63,639 nucleotides of DNA from Deinococcus piscis (lineage in GTDB: Bacteria; Deinococcota; Deinococci; Deinococcales; Deinococcaceae). Of this stretch, positions 52,784 to 63,578 are shown piece by piece (the first letter of the stretch is position 1; each line of letters opens with the position of its first letter). Made by a program: the position numbers and the translations under genes. The stretch is taken from the NCBI RefSeq assembly GCF_014653275.1, contig NZ_BNAL01000014.1, positions 1 to 63,639 of the forward strand, written 5' to 3'. The notes under the pieces were generated by a model that made no database searches, was not told where the DNA came from, and saw nothing but the letters and a program-made list of their open reading frames with translations.

Positions 52784-54678
52784 TGCCTCACCTCCATGAC
52801 CTGCACTTCACCATCGCCCCGCTCACACAGGCCGCCGCCGTAGCTCTGCCAGACCTTCAGGCCCCAGCGCACCGCGTAGGTGAGCACATAGCCCAGCGCC
52901 AGACCCAGGCCCAACCCGATGAACATCCGGGTGGCCGAAATCAGCAGCGGGGTATGGAAGTGCGCAAACGTATTGAGGATGCTGGCCTGACCCATCACGC
53001 CGCCCAGCAGCAGCAGGCCCGGAAAGTACGCTGGCAGGCCGCCACCCAGTCCCAGCAGTGCGAGCGGATGCCCCAGCACTTCCTTGAAGCGAGGACGAAT
53101 GATCGAGTCCTGCACTTCCTGGCGCAGCTTGGCTTCGGCGTCGCTGACGCCCACCGCGCTGGTGTTGCCCCGCCGCAGGAACATCACCGCAAAAGCGGCC
53201 AGCGCCACGCCCATCACCACAATGTCGCCCGTGCTGATAGGGCGGCGGTACAGGTCGCGGGCGGTCTGGCGCAGGTCCTGGCGCGGCAGGTAGCTGCCCA
53301 GCACCAGTGCCAGCGGGGCAATCAGGGTCAGGCCCACGCCCCGGAACGGCTCCAGGCCCAGCATGCTCTGTGGCCCAGCCCCCAGCGCCGAGACAAATAG
53401 CACGCCCGCCAGGCTCAGGGCCGTGGCCGTAAACCAGTGCGCCATGCGCGAGCGCCACAGCACGAAACCCAGCGCCGGAAAAGCGATAGAAGCGACCAGC
53501 GCCATGCCGCCGAACGGCTCAAAGCGGTTGAGTCCCAGCGCACCGAGCAGCGCCAGCCCGGCGACCAGCAAACCCAAACGCGGCAGCGGGTAGCTCAGGC
53601 CAATCAGCAGCAGTGCGGCCAGCGGGCCCAACATGCTGGCGTAGCGCAGGGCGGCGCTCGGCTCAAAGCTCGCAATCTGGGGGACCGCCGTCTGAATGCC
53701 TGCCCGCCCCAGCAGCTCACTCGTGCGGGTCAGCAGGGTGCTCGTCTCCGCGATGGTGGGGTAAGGGCGCACGTACAGCAGCCGGTGTCCGCGCTCACGG
53801 GCAGCCAACGCGTATTTGGACGCCGTTTCTTCGGGCAGCAGGGTGTCTTGCCACTGGGCGTTCAGGCTGAACATCCGCGCTGCGCTGCGGCCCTCCATCA
53901 GCTCCGGCAGGCCCTTTTGGGTGGTGGCTTCGATCAGGGCCGGAATGCGGCTGCCCATCGCGGCTTTCACGGCTTCCAGACGCTCCGGGTCGCGGGCACC
54001 GACCACCTCGGTGCCATTGAAGGCGACAAAGGGCACGTCCGGCCAGTCGGCGGCAACATTGATGACAGCTGGGTCGTCATAGGGGCGGTACACCACCGTG
54101 TAGCCCTGCGATTTCAGCGTGTCAATCAGGGCGGTATCCGGGCCCACCGGCAGATAGGTGGGGTTGATGTTCCACTCCTGCCACTCACGTCCAGCCAGCG
54201 TCACAGGGCGCGGCTGGATAGAGAAACGCCCCTCCAGGCGCTCCAGCACGCCGGGCCGGGCTTCGGCCAGATAGAACTTGCCCGGCTGAAAGGCTTCTTG
54301 GGGATACTGCTCCAGCAGGTCGGCTCCCGACTTCACGAACACATCTCCCCGGTTTTGCCAGTTGCCCAGCACATCTTCGAACACGGCCACGCCGTTGACG
54401 CCCTGGGCGCGGTACTCGGCCAGCAGGTCCAGCGGGTCGCGCCCGTACTGGTCGGCCTGCGATTTCAGCGCCGGGTAGTCCATCACCACCGCCACGGTCC
54501 GCTGGGCCTGCTCAAAGCTCACGCGCTCGTAGGCCAGCCACAGCGCCGGCAACAGCGACAGCCCAATCACACCCAGCAAAGGCTTTTGCCAGCGGCTGCG
54601 GGTGGGCGCAGGCAAGTGGGTGGGCGTGGACGGGTCTGACGGTGCAGAGGAGCGTGGGCGCGGGGGTGAAACGGTCAC
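52780..54678 (-). CDS. DUF5693 family membrane protein
   Basis: 632 aa. A Pro/Ser-rich start is followed by one anchor helix (PLLGVIGLSLLPALWLAY), a large extracytoplasmic domain of about 290 aa (DYPALKSQADQYGRDPLDLLAEYRA onward) and a C-terminal half with eight or more helices. Such proteins commonly sit beside csaB in other bacteria. I chose GTG 54678 because TACACT ends 6 nt upstream and no SD exists; upstream codons remain open to 54735. It is first in the DUF5693-csaB-DUF418 operon; a role in export or pyruvylation of the wall polymer is inference. Confidence 0.8.
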   Translation of the reverse strand: MTVSPPRPRSSAPSDPSTPTHLPAPTRSRWQKPLLGVIGLSLLPALWLAYERVSFEQAQRTVAVVMDYPALKSQADQYGRDPLDLLAEYRAQGVNGVAVFEDVLGNWQNRGDVFVKSGADLLEQYPQEAFQPGKFYLAEARPGVLERLEGRFSIQPRPVTLAGREWQEWNINPTYLPVGPDTALIDTLKSQGYTVVYRPYDDPAVINVAADWPDVPFVAFNGTEVVGARDPERLEAVKAAMGSRIPALIEATTQKGLPELMEGRSAARMFSLNAQWQDTLLPEETASKYALAARERGHRLLYVRPYPTIAETSTLLTRTSELLGRAGIQTAVPQIASFEPSAALRYASMLGPLAALLLIGLSYPLPRLGLLVAGLALLGALGLNRFEPFGGMALVASIAFPALGFVLWRSRMAHWFTATALSLAGVLFVSALGAGPQSMLGLEPFRGVGLTLIAPLALVLGSYLPRQDLRQTARDLYRRPISTGDIVVMGVALAAFAVMFLRRGNTSAVGVSDAEAKLRQEVQDSIIRPRFKEVLGHPLALLGLGGGLPAYFPGLLLLGGVMGQASILNTFAHFHTPLLISATRMFIGLGLGLALGYVLTYAVRWGLKVWQSYGGGLCERGDGEVQVMEVRQ

Positions 54679-54783
54679 AGTCACAGTGTAGCGGGCCAGA
54701 TGAAAAGCGGACACGAAGGGAAATAAGCCGCGCACCAGGTAGGGGCAGCAGCACGCTGCATTTCAGTCCTGGGTACGCAGCCG

Positions 54784-54963
54784 CTAATCCAGCCCATAGT
54801 GACGCGGTATGCCCAGGTGGCCGCGCAGGGTGGCGCCCTCGTCATCCGTGTGCAACAGACCGCGCTCCTGCAAGATGGGCATCATTCCATCAACAAAAGC
54901 ATGGATGCCATCCTCGGACACGTCTAGAGACATCCAGAAGCCATCTACGGCGCCTGCCTCAAG
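54784..54963 (-). pseudogene. Relic of a flavin-dependent (SsuD/DszA-type) monooxygenase, C-terminus
   Basis: The minus strand is open for 59 codons, LEAGAVDGFWMS, then FVDGMMPILQERGLLHTDDE, then GATLRGHLGIPRHYGLD and a stop. This is the conserved end of luciferase-like FMN monooxygenases of the NtaA/SnaA/DszA/SsuD group (AGAxDGF..., vPxLQxRGLxR..., TLRexLGL). An in-frame TGA directly precedes it and the rest of the gene is absent; the next gene starts 80 nt away on the other strand. It is therefore a fossil left after deletion. Confidence 0.75.
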
Positions 54964-55031
54964 TCACCCCCAGCAGTTCTCTGCTCAGCGCCAATGTTGC
55001 GCACTCCATCAACCTTCTGCCTCTCAACCTC

Positions 55032-55037
55032 TAGACT
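55032..55037 (+). promoter_or_regulatory. -10 element (TAGACT) of the helicase gene
   Basis: Ends 7 nt before ATG 55045, with no SD; leaderless arrangement. Confidence 0.6.
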
Positions 55038-55044
55038 GCCCCTC

Positions 55045-57720
55045 ATGTCCGACGCCGCCGACTTTTCCCGCCTGGAAGGGTTCGTGCGGGACACACTCGG
55101 CGGCGGGGCCAGCCTGCTGTACGAAGAAGAGGTGCAGCCCGCGCAGACGGTGCCGGTAAGCGAGCTGGGCTGGAGCGAGGGCGTGCGGCAGGGATTCGGC
55201 TTTCCGGCAGCCTACACGCACCAGGCCGAAACCTACCGGCTGCTCGCTGAGGGCCGGCACGTCATCGTGACCACGCCGACGGCCAGCGGCAAAACGGGAG
55301 CCTTTTTTCCGGCGCTGTTTGGGGCGCTGGAAGCGGACCCGCAGGCCACCGCACTGCTGATTTATCCGCTGGTGGCCCTGGGACAGGATCAGCGCGAAAA
55401 GCTGGAAGCGTTCGCGCAGCAAGGCGGCTTTACGGGGCAGCCGGGCGGCTGGCCGATTGGCGAGTTTCAGGGTGGGGCGCAGCCGGGCACGGCATTTGCG
55501 CCAGGTGTCCGCATGGTCACGGCCACGCCCGACAAGCTGCACTGGAACCTGGGTCACCCCCGGGTGCGTGAGTTCCTGCGGCATCTGCGCTTTGTGGTGC
55601 TGGACGAAGCGCACAGCTACCGGGGCGGATTCGGGTCGGAAGTCTCTGGCATGCTGCGGCGGCTGCTGGCGCTCAGCCGGGCCCTAGGAGCAACTCCGCA
55701 GGTGATTCTCAGCACCGCCACCATCGGCAACCCGGCGCAGTTTGCCCGTGAGCTGGTGGGCGTAGACGCCGTCGAGGTAGCGCAGTCGGGCGCGGCGCGG
55801 CGCGGCAAGCGCTACTACCTGGCCGACCACCGTGGTCAGCCCCGGCGCTTCTGGGACGCGGTGGTGCGCTCAGCGGTGGCCCGTGAACTCAAGGTGCTGG
55901 CCTTTTTCCGGGGCCGCTCGCGGGTGACGCGGCTGTACGGCACCTACCGCCGCGACCCGCAGTTCCAGGACCACGTGCATCTGTACATGTCGGGCGCCGC
56001 CGAGCGCTCTGGACGGCTGACCGAGTTCCGCCGCGCCCGCAGCGGGGTGATGTTTGCCACCAATGCGCTCGAAGCGGGCGTGGACATCGGGGATCTGGAA
56101 GTGGTGATTCTGGACGGCTACCCCGGCTCACGCATGGCGTTCCGGCAGATGGCGGGGCGCTCCGGGCGCATCGCACCGGGCGCGGTGCTGTACCTGCCCA
56201 CGCTCTCCTCACGCGGGGTGCCGCTGCCGGTGGACGCCTTTTATTCCAACGCGGACAACTTCCGCGAACTGCTGACCGGCCCCACCGAAAAGGCCGTGGT
56301 CGAAGCGGCCAATCCTTACCTGGCCCCCCGGCACTGGGCGCGGCAAATGGCCGAGTTCCGCATGGCAGGCCTGACACCACCCGAACAGCTGGGCTCTCCA
56401 GCCCACTGGCTGCTGCGGGGCGACGACATGGCGCTGCACGCCGTGGTCGAAGAAAGCGCCTGGGACAAAGAAGGCGTCCGCAGCCTGCACGCGCCGCTGG
56501 ACAGTCCCAGCCAGCACTACGCCCTCACCGAAAAGCACCCCGAAGCGGTATTCAGCCTGGACGGCCAGGACTACAAGGTCACACGCTGGGAAAAAACGCC
56601 GCAGGGCACCGCCATCTTGGTGCAACCCTACGTGGGCGGCGGACAAGTGACACGCGGTCTGTACGAGGTGCAGGTGCGTCCGCTGCCAGGCCGGATGAGC
56701 GAGTGGACCAAACAGGGGCCGGTGGCCTACCGGGGCGGCGACGTGCTGGTCACCCGGATCTACCGGGGGTATCAGATTCTGCGCTCGGTGTTCGAGCGGG
56801 TGTGTACCGGCTGTGACCGCGTGCCCGAACCCACCGAGCGGGTCTGCCGCAAATGTGGTGGCCACATTCAGGACCGCATGCAGGACCAGAAAATTTCCGA
56901 GCATCTCTACGAGGAGCCTGTCACGCTGGAACCGCTTCAGACGGCGGCGCTGGAAGTCGCGGTGAACGCAGGAGCCACCGAGCAACCCACTGCTGTCGCG
57001 CATACGCTCAAGCACCTGCTCCTCAAACTGATTCCCGAAGCCGTGGCCTGCGACGAAGGCGACCTGGCGGGAGCGTTCCGCACTGGGCACGACACGTCCT
57101 TTTTTATTTATGACGACTGGCGCGGCGGCCTGGGCATTGCCCGGCGGGCACTGGAAAGCTTGCCGCAGCTGCTCCAGCGGGCGCTGGACCTCACTGAAAA
57201 GGACTGCTGCACCGCTCCCGAAGGCTGCTATGAATGTATTGCGGTCAGCCGCTGCTTTGCGCCGCTGCTGCCCAGCGGTGAGCGGCGGCCCACCAGCAAG
57301 CCCGCGACCCGTGCCCTGCTGGCCGGGGTGCCGGGGTTGCATGTCCAGCCCACTGCACAGGTCACTGTACCCAGAGGCACCGCGCCCCCAGAGCAGCGAG
57401 ACAGCTTGCCGCCCATACAGCCGCTGCCCGACCAGCCGCCCGCCCCGCCTGCTGGCTGGCCGCTGCAAGCCCGCGAATTGCTAGACCTGCGCGGGCTGTC
57501 GCTGCCAGAAGTCTCGGCGCGGCTCAGCATTCCCAGCCGCGAGATTCAGCGGGCAGTGGCGTCCACCTCTCCCCTGCGGCTACACCATGCCAAATGGGGC
57601 GAGGGCCACCTGCTTCAGGGCTTTGGGCAGGGTGAGAAGCGCGAGGTACTGGTGTATTTCCCCGGCGTGGGCCAAAAGCGGCTGCTGCTCAAATACGCCG
57701 GGCTCAAGGTGGTGCCCTGA
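55045..57720 (+). CDS. DEAD/DEAH helicase with DUF1998/MZB domain (MrfA/Hrq1-like)
   Basis: 891 aa superfamily 2 helicase. Walker A TPTASGKTGAFF (residues about 77-88), DEAH at 187-190, ILSTATIGNP (motif III), FATNALEAGVDIGDLEVVI and QMAGRSGRIAPG (motifs V and VI). Cysteine pairs CTGCDR (587/590) and CRKCGG (601/604) come before the DUF1998/MZB part with CCTAPEGCYEC (about 721-731). Relatives are B. subtilis MrfA (YprA), which helps repair mitomycin-type lesions, and yeast Hrq1. A C-terminal 120-aa extension (QARELLDLRGLSLPEVSARL, KWGEGHLLQGFGQGEKREVLVYFPGVGQKRLL) ends in a module resembling the small C-terminal domain of PcrA/UvrD. Role in crosslink repair is inference. Confidence 0.88.
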   Translation: MSDAADFSRLEGFVRDTLGGGASLLYEEEVQPAQTVPVSELGWSEGVRQGFGFPAAYTHQAETYRLLAEGRHVIVTTPTASGKTGAFFPALFGALEADPQATALLIYPLVALGQDQREKLEAFAQQGGFTGQPGGWPIGEFQGGAQPGTAFAPGVRMVTATPDKLHWNLGHPRVREFLRHLRFVVLDEAHSYRGGFGSEVSGMLRRLLALSRALGATPQVILSTATIGNPAQFARELVGVDAVEVAQSGAARRGKRYYLADHRGQPRRFWDAVVRSAVARELKVLAFFRGRSRVTRLYGTYRRDPQFQDHVHLYMSGAAERSGRLTEFRRARSGVMFATNALEAGVDIGDLEVVILDGYPGSRMAFRQMAGRSGRIAPGAVLYLPTLSSRGVPLPVDAFYSNADNFRELLTGPTEKAVVEAANPYLAPRHWARQMAEFRMAGLTPPEQLGSPAHWLLRGDDMALHAVVEESAWDKEGVRSLHAPLDSPSQHYALTEKHPEAVFSLDGQDYKVTRWEKTPQGTAILVQPYVGGGQVTRGLYEVQVRPLPGRMSEWTKQGPVAYRGGDVLVTRIYRGYQILRSVFERVCTGCDRVPEPTERVCRKCGGHIQDRMQDQKISEHLYEEPVTLEPLQTAALEVAVNAGATEQPTAVAHTLKHLLLKLIPEAVACDEGDLAGAFRTGHDTSFFIYDDWRGGLGIARRALESLPQLLQRALDLTEKDCCTAPEGCYECIAVSRCFAPLLPSGERRPTSKPATRALLAGVPGLHVQPTAQVTVPRGTAPPEQRDSLPPIQPLPDQPPAPPAGWPLQARELLDLRGLSLPEVSARLSIPSREIQRAVASTSPLRLHHAKWGEGHLLQGFGQGEKREVLVYFPGVGQKRLLLKYAGLKVVP

Positions 57721-57760
57721 CGCAGAGCCCGAGAAGACCAGAACTTGCCACCAGCAGCGG

Positions 57761-57777
57761 CTGACAGCGGGCTGACA
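57761..57777 (+). promoter_or_regulatory. Pho-box-like direct repeats upstream of phoU
   Basis: CTGACA (57761-57766), GCGGG, CTGACA (57772-57777): identical 6-mers with an 11-bp period, 134 nt before the phoU ATG. TACGGT (57799-57804) may be the -10. The arrangement is the same as upstream of ppk. Confidence 0.55.
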
Positions 57778-57910
57778 AAAGGGAGGGTGGCCTCATGCTA
57801 CGGTCAGGGCGATTCGCGGCGCAGGCCCGGGCCTGTCTCGCCGCGTCCCCAAAGCCTTTTCCGTCCCACAGGTTGCTCAGCCACGCCCCCGTCCCCAAGG
57901 AGCCCCAGAG

Positions 57911-58549
57911 ATGCGCGAAGTCCTCGACCAAGAACTCAAGAACAGCCTCAACGCCACCCTGAACATGATCGGCACCGTGGAGCGGATGTACGCCCTGGGA
58001 GCAGAAGTGCTGCTCAGCGGCAATAGGCAGGGGCTGGAGCAACTGCGCTCGATTGACCGCGAAGTGGACCAGATGGAAGCCCAGATTGAGGCCGACTGCC
58101 TGCGCGTGATTGCCCTGCACCAGCCGGTGGCCCGCGACCTGCGGCAGCTGGGCCTGATCCTGAAGTGCCTGACCGACATCGAGCGCATGGGCGACTACGT
58201 GGTGCATGTGGCGGAGGACAGCCAGGACGTGGTCATTCCCGAGTCGCTGCGGCCTTATCTGAGCCGCATGATGGCCCGCCTGGAAGAAATGAGCCAGTCC
58301 CTGCGCACCGCCCTGGCAGACCGCGACGTGGCCCAGGCCGAAGCCACCGTCCGGATGGACGACGAGATTGACGACCTGTACGAGCAGGTGCAGCAAGACC
58401 TGATCACCCACCTGACCAGTGACCCCAGCCAGGTGACCGACGCCCTGCAACTGATGCGCATCGGGCGCGCGATTGAGCGCATCGGCGACCACATGGAGAA
58501 CATCGCCGAGCGCGTGCCCTACTGGGTGACTGGCGAGCACCGCTTCTAG
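57911..58549 (+). CDS. phoU: Phosphate signalling protein PhoU
   Basis: 212 aa, two three-helix bundles with the PhoU metal-binding motifs: LILKCLTDIERMGDYVVHVAE in the first half and LMRIGRAIERIGDHMENIAERV in the second. PhoU restrains the phosphate two-component system and Pst uptake. No pst genes or phoR/B are adjacent, so the gene stands alone here. ATG 57911 has AAGGAG at 9 nt. A strong hairpin follows. Confidence 0.95.
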   Translation: MREVLDQELKNSLNATLNMIGTVERMYALGAEVLLSGNRQGLEQLRSIDREVDQMEAQIEADCLRVIALHQPVARDLRQLGLILKCLTDIERMGDYVVHVAEDSQDVVIPESLRPYLSRMMARLEEMSQSLRTALADRDVAQAEATVRMDDEIDDLYEQVQQDLITHLTSDPSQVTDALQLMRIGRAIERIGDHMENIAERVPYWVTGEHRF

Positions 58550-58608
58550 CACCGAACGGCACTTCTAGCTCAGCCCAGGGCTGTCATGAGGAGAAGAGCC
58601 GTCATGAG

Positions 58609-58647
58609 TAGAGCGGTGCCCCCAAATCAGGAAGGGGCACCGCTCTA
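58609..58647 (+). terminator. Terminator after phoU, overlapping the next promoter
   Basis: TAGAGCGGTGCCCC (58609-58622) pairs perfectly with GGGGCACCGCTCTA (58634-58647). The last two bases of the stem are the first two of TAGACT (58646-58651), the -10 of the following small gene. Confidence 0.7.
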
Positions 58648-58658
58648 GACTGCACCCC

Positions 58659-58898
58659 ATGAGCGATGAGCTGAATTTTGCGCACACCATCTTGCAGGGC
58701 CGCTCCTGGCGCGACGTGCCCACTCAGGAAATCCTGAGCGAGTCTGAGCGGCTGCTGGGTGAGTGGATGGCGGGCGAGGTGCGCATGGAGCGCCCCAAGC
58801 TGTACGACCACTACGCGCTGCTGCTGCTGGCCCTCACCCGCCAAAACCGCGAGCTGTCGGCGCGGGTGGCGGCGCTGGAAGCGGAGCGGGGCAGCTAA
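58659..58898 (+). CDS. Small helical hypothetical protein
   Basis: 79 aa, all helix by appearance (ESERLLGEWMAGEVRMERPKLYDHYALLLLALTRQNRELSARVAALEAERGS), acidic at the start, ending in a leucine-zipper-like stretch that could dimerise. I do not recognise the family. TAGACT ends 7 nt before the ATG and no SD is present, so the mRNA should be leaderless. Confidence 0.65.
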   Translation: MSDELNFAHTILQGRSWRDVPTQEILSESERLLGEWMAGEVRMERPKLYDHYALLLLALTRQNRELSARVAALEAERGS

Positions 58899-58942
58899 GG
58901 CCACCACTCGGATGCGCCGCGCTGATTGCTACGCGCTGAGGC

Positions 58943-59167
58943 TCAGGCCACGTCCTCACCGCGCCGCAGGGCGGCCAGCGGCGGCTGTCCGGCGCGGTGG
59001 CCCTGGCTGCACCCGTGGCACCAGTAGGCTTGGTCCCCGTCGCGCAGGTCATGCAATTCCATCGTCCGACCACAGTCGGGGCACACGTATTCGTAGCTGC
59101 GCCCACTCGCCGGGTAAGGGTCTTCCTTCCAGTTCTTGCGAACGTTTCTTACATATCTCTGCTTCAT
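58943..59167 (-). CDS. Small zinc-ribbon protein
   Basis: 74 aa. CPDCG and CHGC give a four-Cys zinc ribbon in the middle (YEYVCPDCGRTMELHD, QAYWCHGCSQGHR); the N-terminus is basic (MKQRYVRNVRKNWKEDPYP). Likely a nucleic-acid or protein-binding small protein; no family name can be given. ATG 59167 sits just after an AT-rich stretch (TATGTT about 11 nt upstream) with no SD. Confidence 0.65.
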   Translation of the reverse strand: MKQRYVRNVRKNWKEDPYPASGRSYEYVCPDCGRTMELHDLRDGDQAYWCHGCSQGHRAGQPPLAALRRGEDVA

Positions 59168-59234
59168 ATTACGAAAATAACATACGAAGCTGTCTAGAGA
59201 AAAGGGGCTGTACCCCTCCTGCCACTCTCCATGC

Positions 59235-60076
59235 TCAGTCCAGGTCCACGTCGTCTGGCTCTACTCCGGCGCTGCGCTGCACCTCGCCCACGCCGGGCCT
59301 ACGGCGGCGCAGCATCGCCGGCTCCTGGTCGAGGTCGAACACAAAGTGCCGGGGCCGGCGCTCATGCAGCCAAGTTTCCAGCGACACCAGCCGGGGCCGG
59401 AAGCGGATGTACTCGCGCAGTTCTCGGATAGGCACGAAACGGGCTTCTTGCACGTCGCGGTCCGGGTCTTTGGGGCTCAGCTCGCCGCCCACTTCCCGGC
59501 CCGTATAGAAGAACTGAAGGTGATGCCCCCACGACTCAGCCTGAAACTCGACCACAAAGGCCAGGTCGCGCAGCTCAATGACCAGCCCCGTCTCCTCATA
59601 GGTCTCGCGCCGGGCACCGTCCTGAATCAGTTCACCGGCTTCGAGGCCCCCTTTGGGCAGCGACCAGCGGCCACGCTCGCGCACCAGCAGAATCTGGTCG
59701 CCGCGCAGAATCACGCACCCCACGCCGATGCGGGGCGCAGCCAGGGGGCGCTTGCGCTTGCCCCGGCGGCTGGGCGCGGCGATGCGCGGCACCGAGGTGT
59801 CATTGGTCACCTGGCCGGGGTACTGCACATTGTTGCCGACTTTCTTGGCCTTGCCCCCCCGGCGGCTGGAACGGCGGCGGCGCGGCACCCGGGCGGCAGA
59901 CTCACCACTGGCCGTCGGTACGCCAGCCGTGCCTGGCTCGGCGGCCTTTGCAGGGGCGGTCTTGGCGGGAGCAGCTTTTGCAGGAGCAGCGGCCTGTTCG
60001 GGTCTGCTCCCTCCCCGGCGACCAGCGCGGCGACGGCGGCCCGTGCGGGGGGATTTTGGCGCAGCAGTTTCGTCGC

Positions 60077-60080
<4 letters not shown>
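59235..60080 (-). CDS. Nudix hydrolase with a long basic N-terminal tail
   Basis: 281 aa. Residues 1 to about 115 are disordered and rich in Arg, Lys, Ala and Gly (TGRRRRAGRRGGSR, AAPAKAAPAKTAPAKAA, RVPRRRRSSRRGGKAKK). A Nudix domain follows: the box GGLEAGELIQDGARRETYEETG at about 144-165 has the GX5EX7REUXEEXGU pattern in full. The C-terminus is acidic (GVEPDDVDLD). The tail may bind nucleic acid, but the substrate is unknown. ATG 60080 overlaps the dnaB stop (ATGA), so it is coupled to the replicative helicase. Confidence 0.87.
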
Positions 60081-62668
<2,588 letters not shown>

Positions 62669-63236
62669 GAGGGACCTTCTGTCTGAGGAATAAAGCTCTG
62701 GGGGATGACTAGGCACATAAGCGGGTCTCGCATGGGCGGCAGGATTCCTTCCTTTCGGGGGCAGAAGATGGGCACCAGGTCTCTTCTTCCCGCAGGCACA
62801 CTGGAAGCCTTCCAGGGGCGGGGGAAACTCCGGCCAAAGCCGTGCAGCGCGGCACAGCAGCTTTTCGTGAGGTACAGACCCCACGGCAACGCAGGCATGA
62901 TACCGCACCCGCCTGGGCCCGGCGCACTGGCAGAGTTGTGACAGAAAAGCGGGGCCCTGAGACAGGGTTTTGAGCGGTTCTCATAGACGCGCTACTGCCA
63001 AACCTGTGTCCTGCACGCGTTCTACAAGTCCAAAGGCCCCAAATCCGCCCTGACAGAGCAAACGTAAGATCACTGTGAGAATGCGGGGCCTATTCTCCGG
63101 TCAGCAGAAACGGGAAGGCCAAGAGGAGCGATTGCCCCGGCCAAATACAACCGCCCGCAACTGCCCTGCACTAAGTAGGTTCGGCAGACCCAAATACCAT
63201 TTTTTATCTGCTGCGCCGAAGCACAAGGAGAACAAC
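62669..63236. other. Intergenic region between dnaB and the pilin gene
   Basis: About 570 bp with no gene I can support. On the minus strand TATCAT (complement of 62897-62902) may be a -10 for dnaB, giving a long leader. On the plus strand CCCTG-AGA-CAGGG followed by TTTT (62955-62971) is a small terminator-like hairpin without an obvious upstream gene. TACCAT at about 63196 is a possible -10 for the pilin. Confidence 0.35.
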
Positions 63237-63578
63237 ATGAAAAACAACACCGCTGGTTTCACCCTGATCGAACTGCTGATCGTTATCGCCATCATCGGCA
63301 TCCTGGCCGCCGTCCTGATCCCCAACCTGCTGGGTGCCCAGAAGCGCGCTTACGACGCTGGCGCTCAGAGCTGCGGTAAGAGCATCCAGACCGCTCTGGC
63401 CATGCACTACGTGGACAACCGCACCTACGCTGCTCCCACCCCCGCTGTCTCCAAGACCATGGAAGGTGCAGCTAGCGCTTGCTCCGCACCTGAGATTACT
63501 GTCACTGCTGGCACCGCTACCCAGAACGACTACAGCTTCGTTGTTCTCGACACCCGTGGTGCGAAGAAATTTAGGTAG
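63237..63578 (+). CDS. Type IV pilin-like protein
   Basis: 113 aa. A six-residue leader ending in Gly (MKNNTAG) precedes FTLIELLIVIAIIGILAAVLIP, the type III signal cut by prepilin peptidase PilD, with Glu5 present. The following helix (NLLGAQKRAYDAGAQ) and a short globular part with two Cys (SCGKS, SACSAP) complete it. ATG 63237 has AAGGAG at 5 nt. The C-terminus (DTRGAKKFR) ends abruptly; the +1 frame after it stays open to the window end (GSGCINVTSC...), so a frameshift is possible. Probable roles are twitching motility or DNA uptake. Confidence 0.88.
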   Translation: MKNNTAGFTLIELLIVIAIIGILAAVLIPNLLGAQKRAYDAGAQSCGKSIQTALAMHYVDNRTYAAPTPAVSKTMEGAASACSAPEITVTAGTATQNDYSFVVLDTRGAKKFR

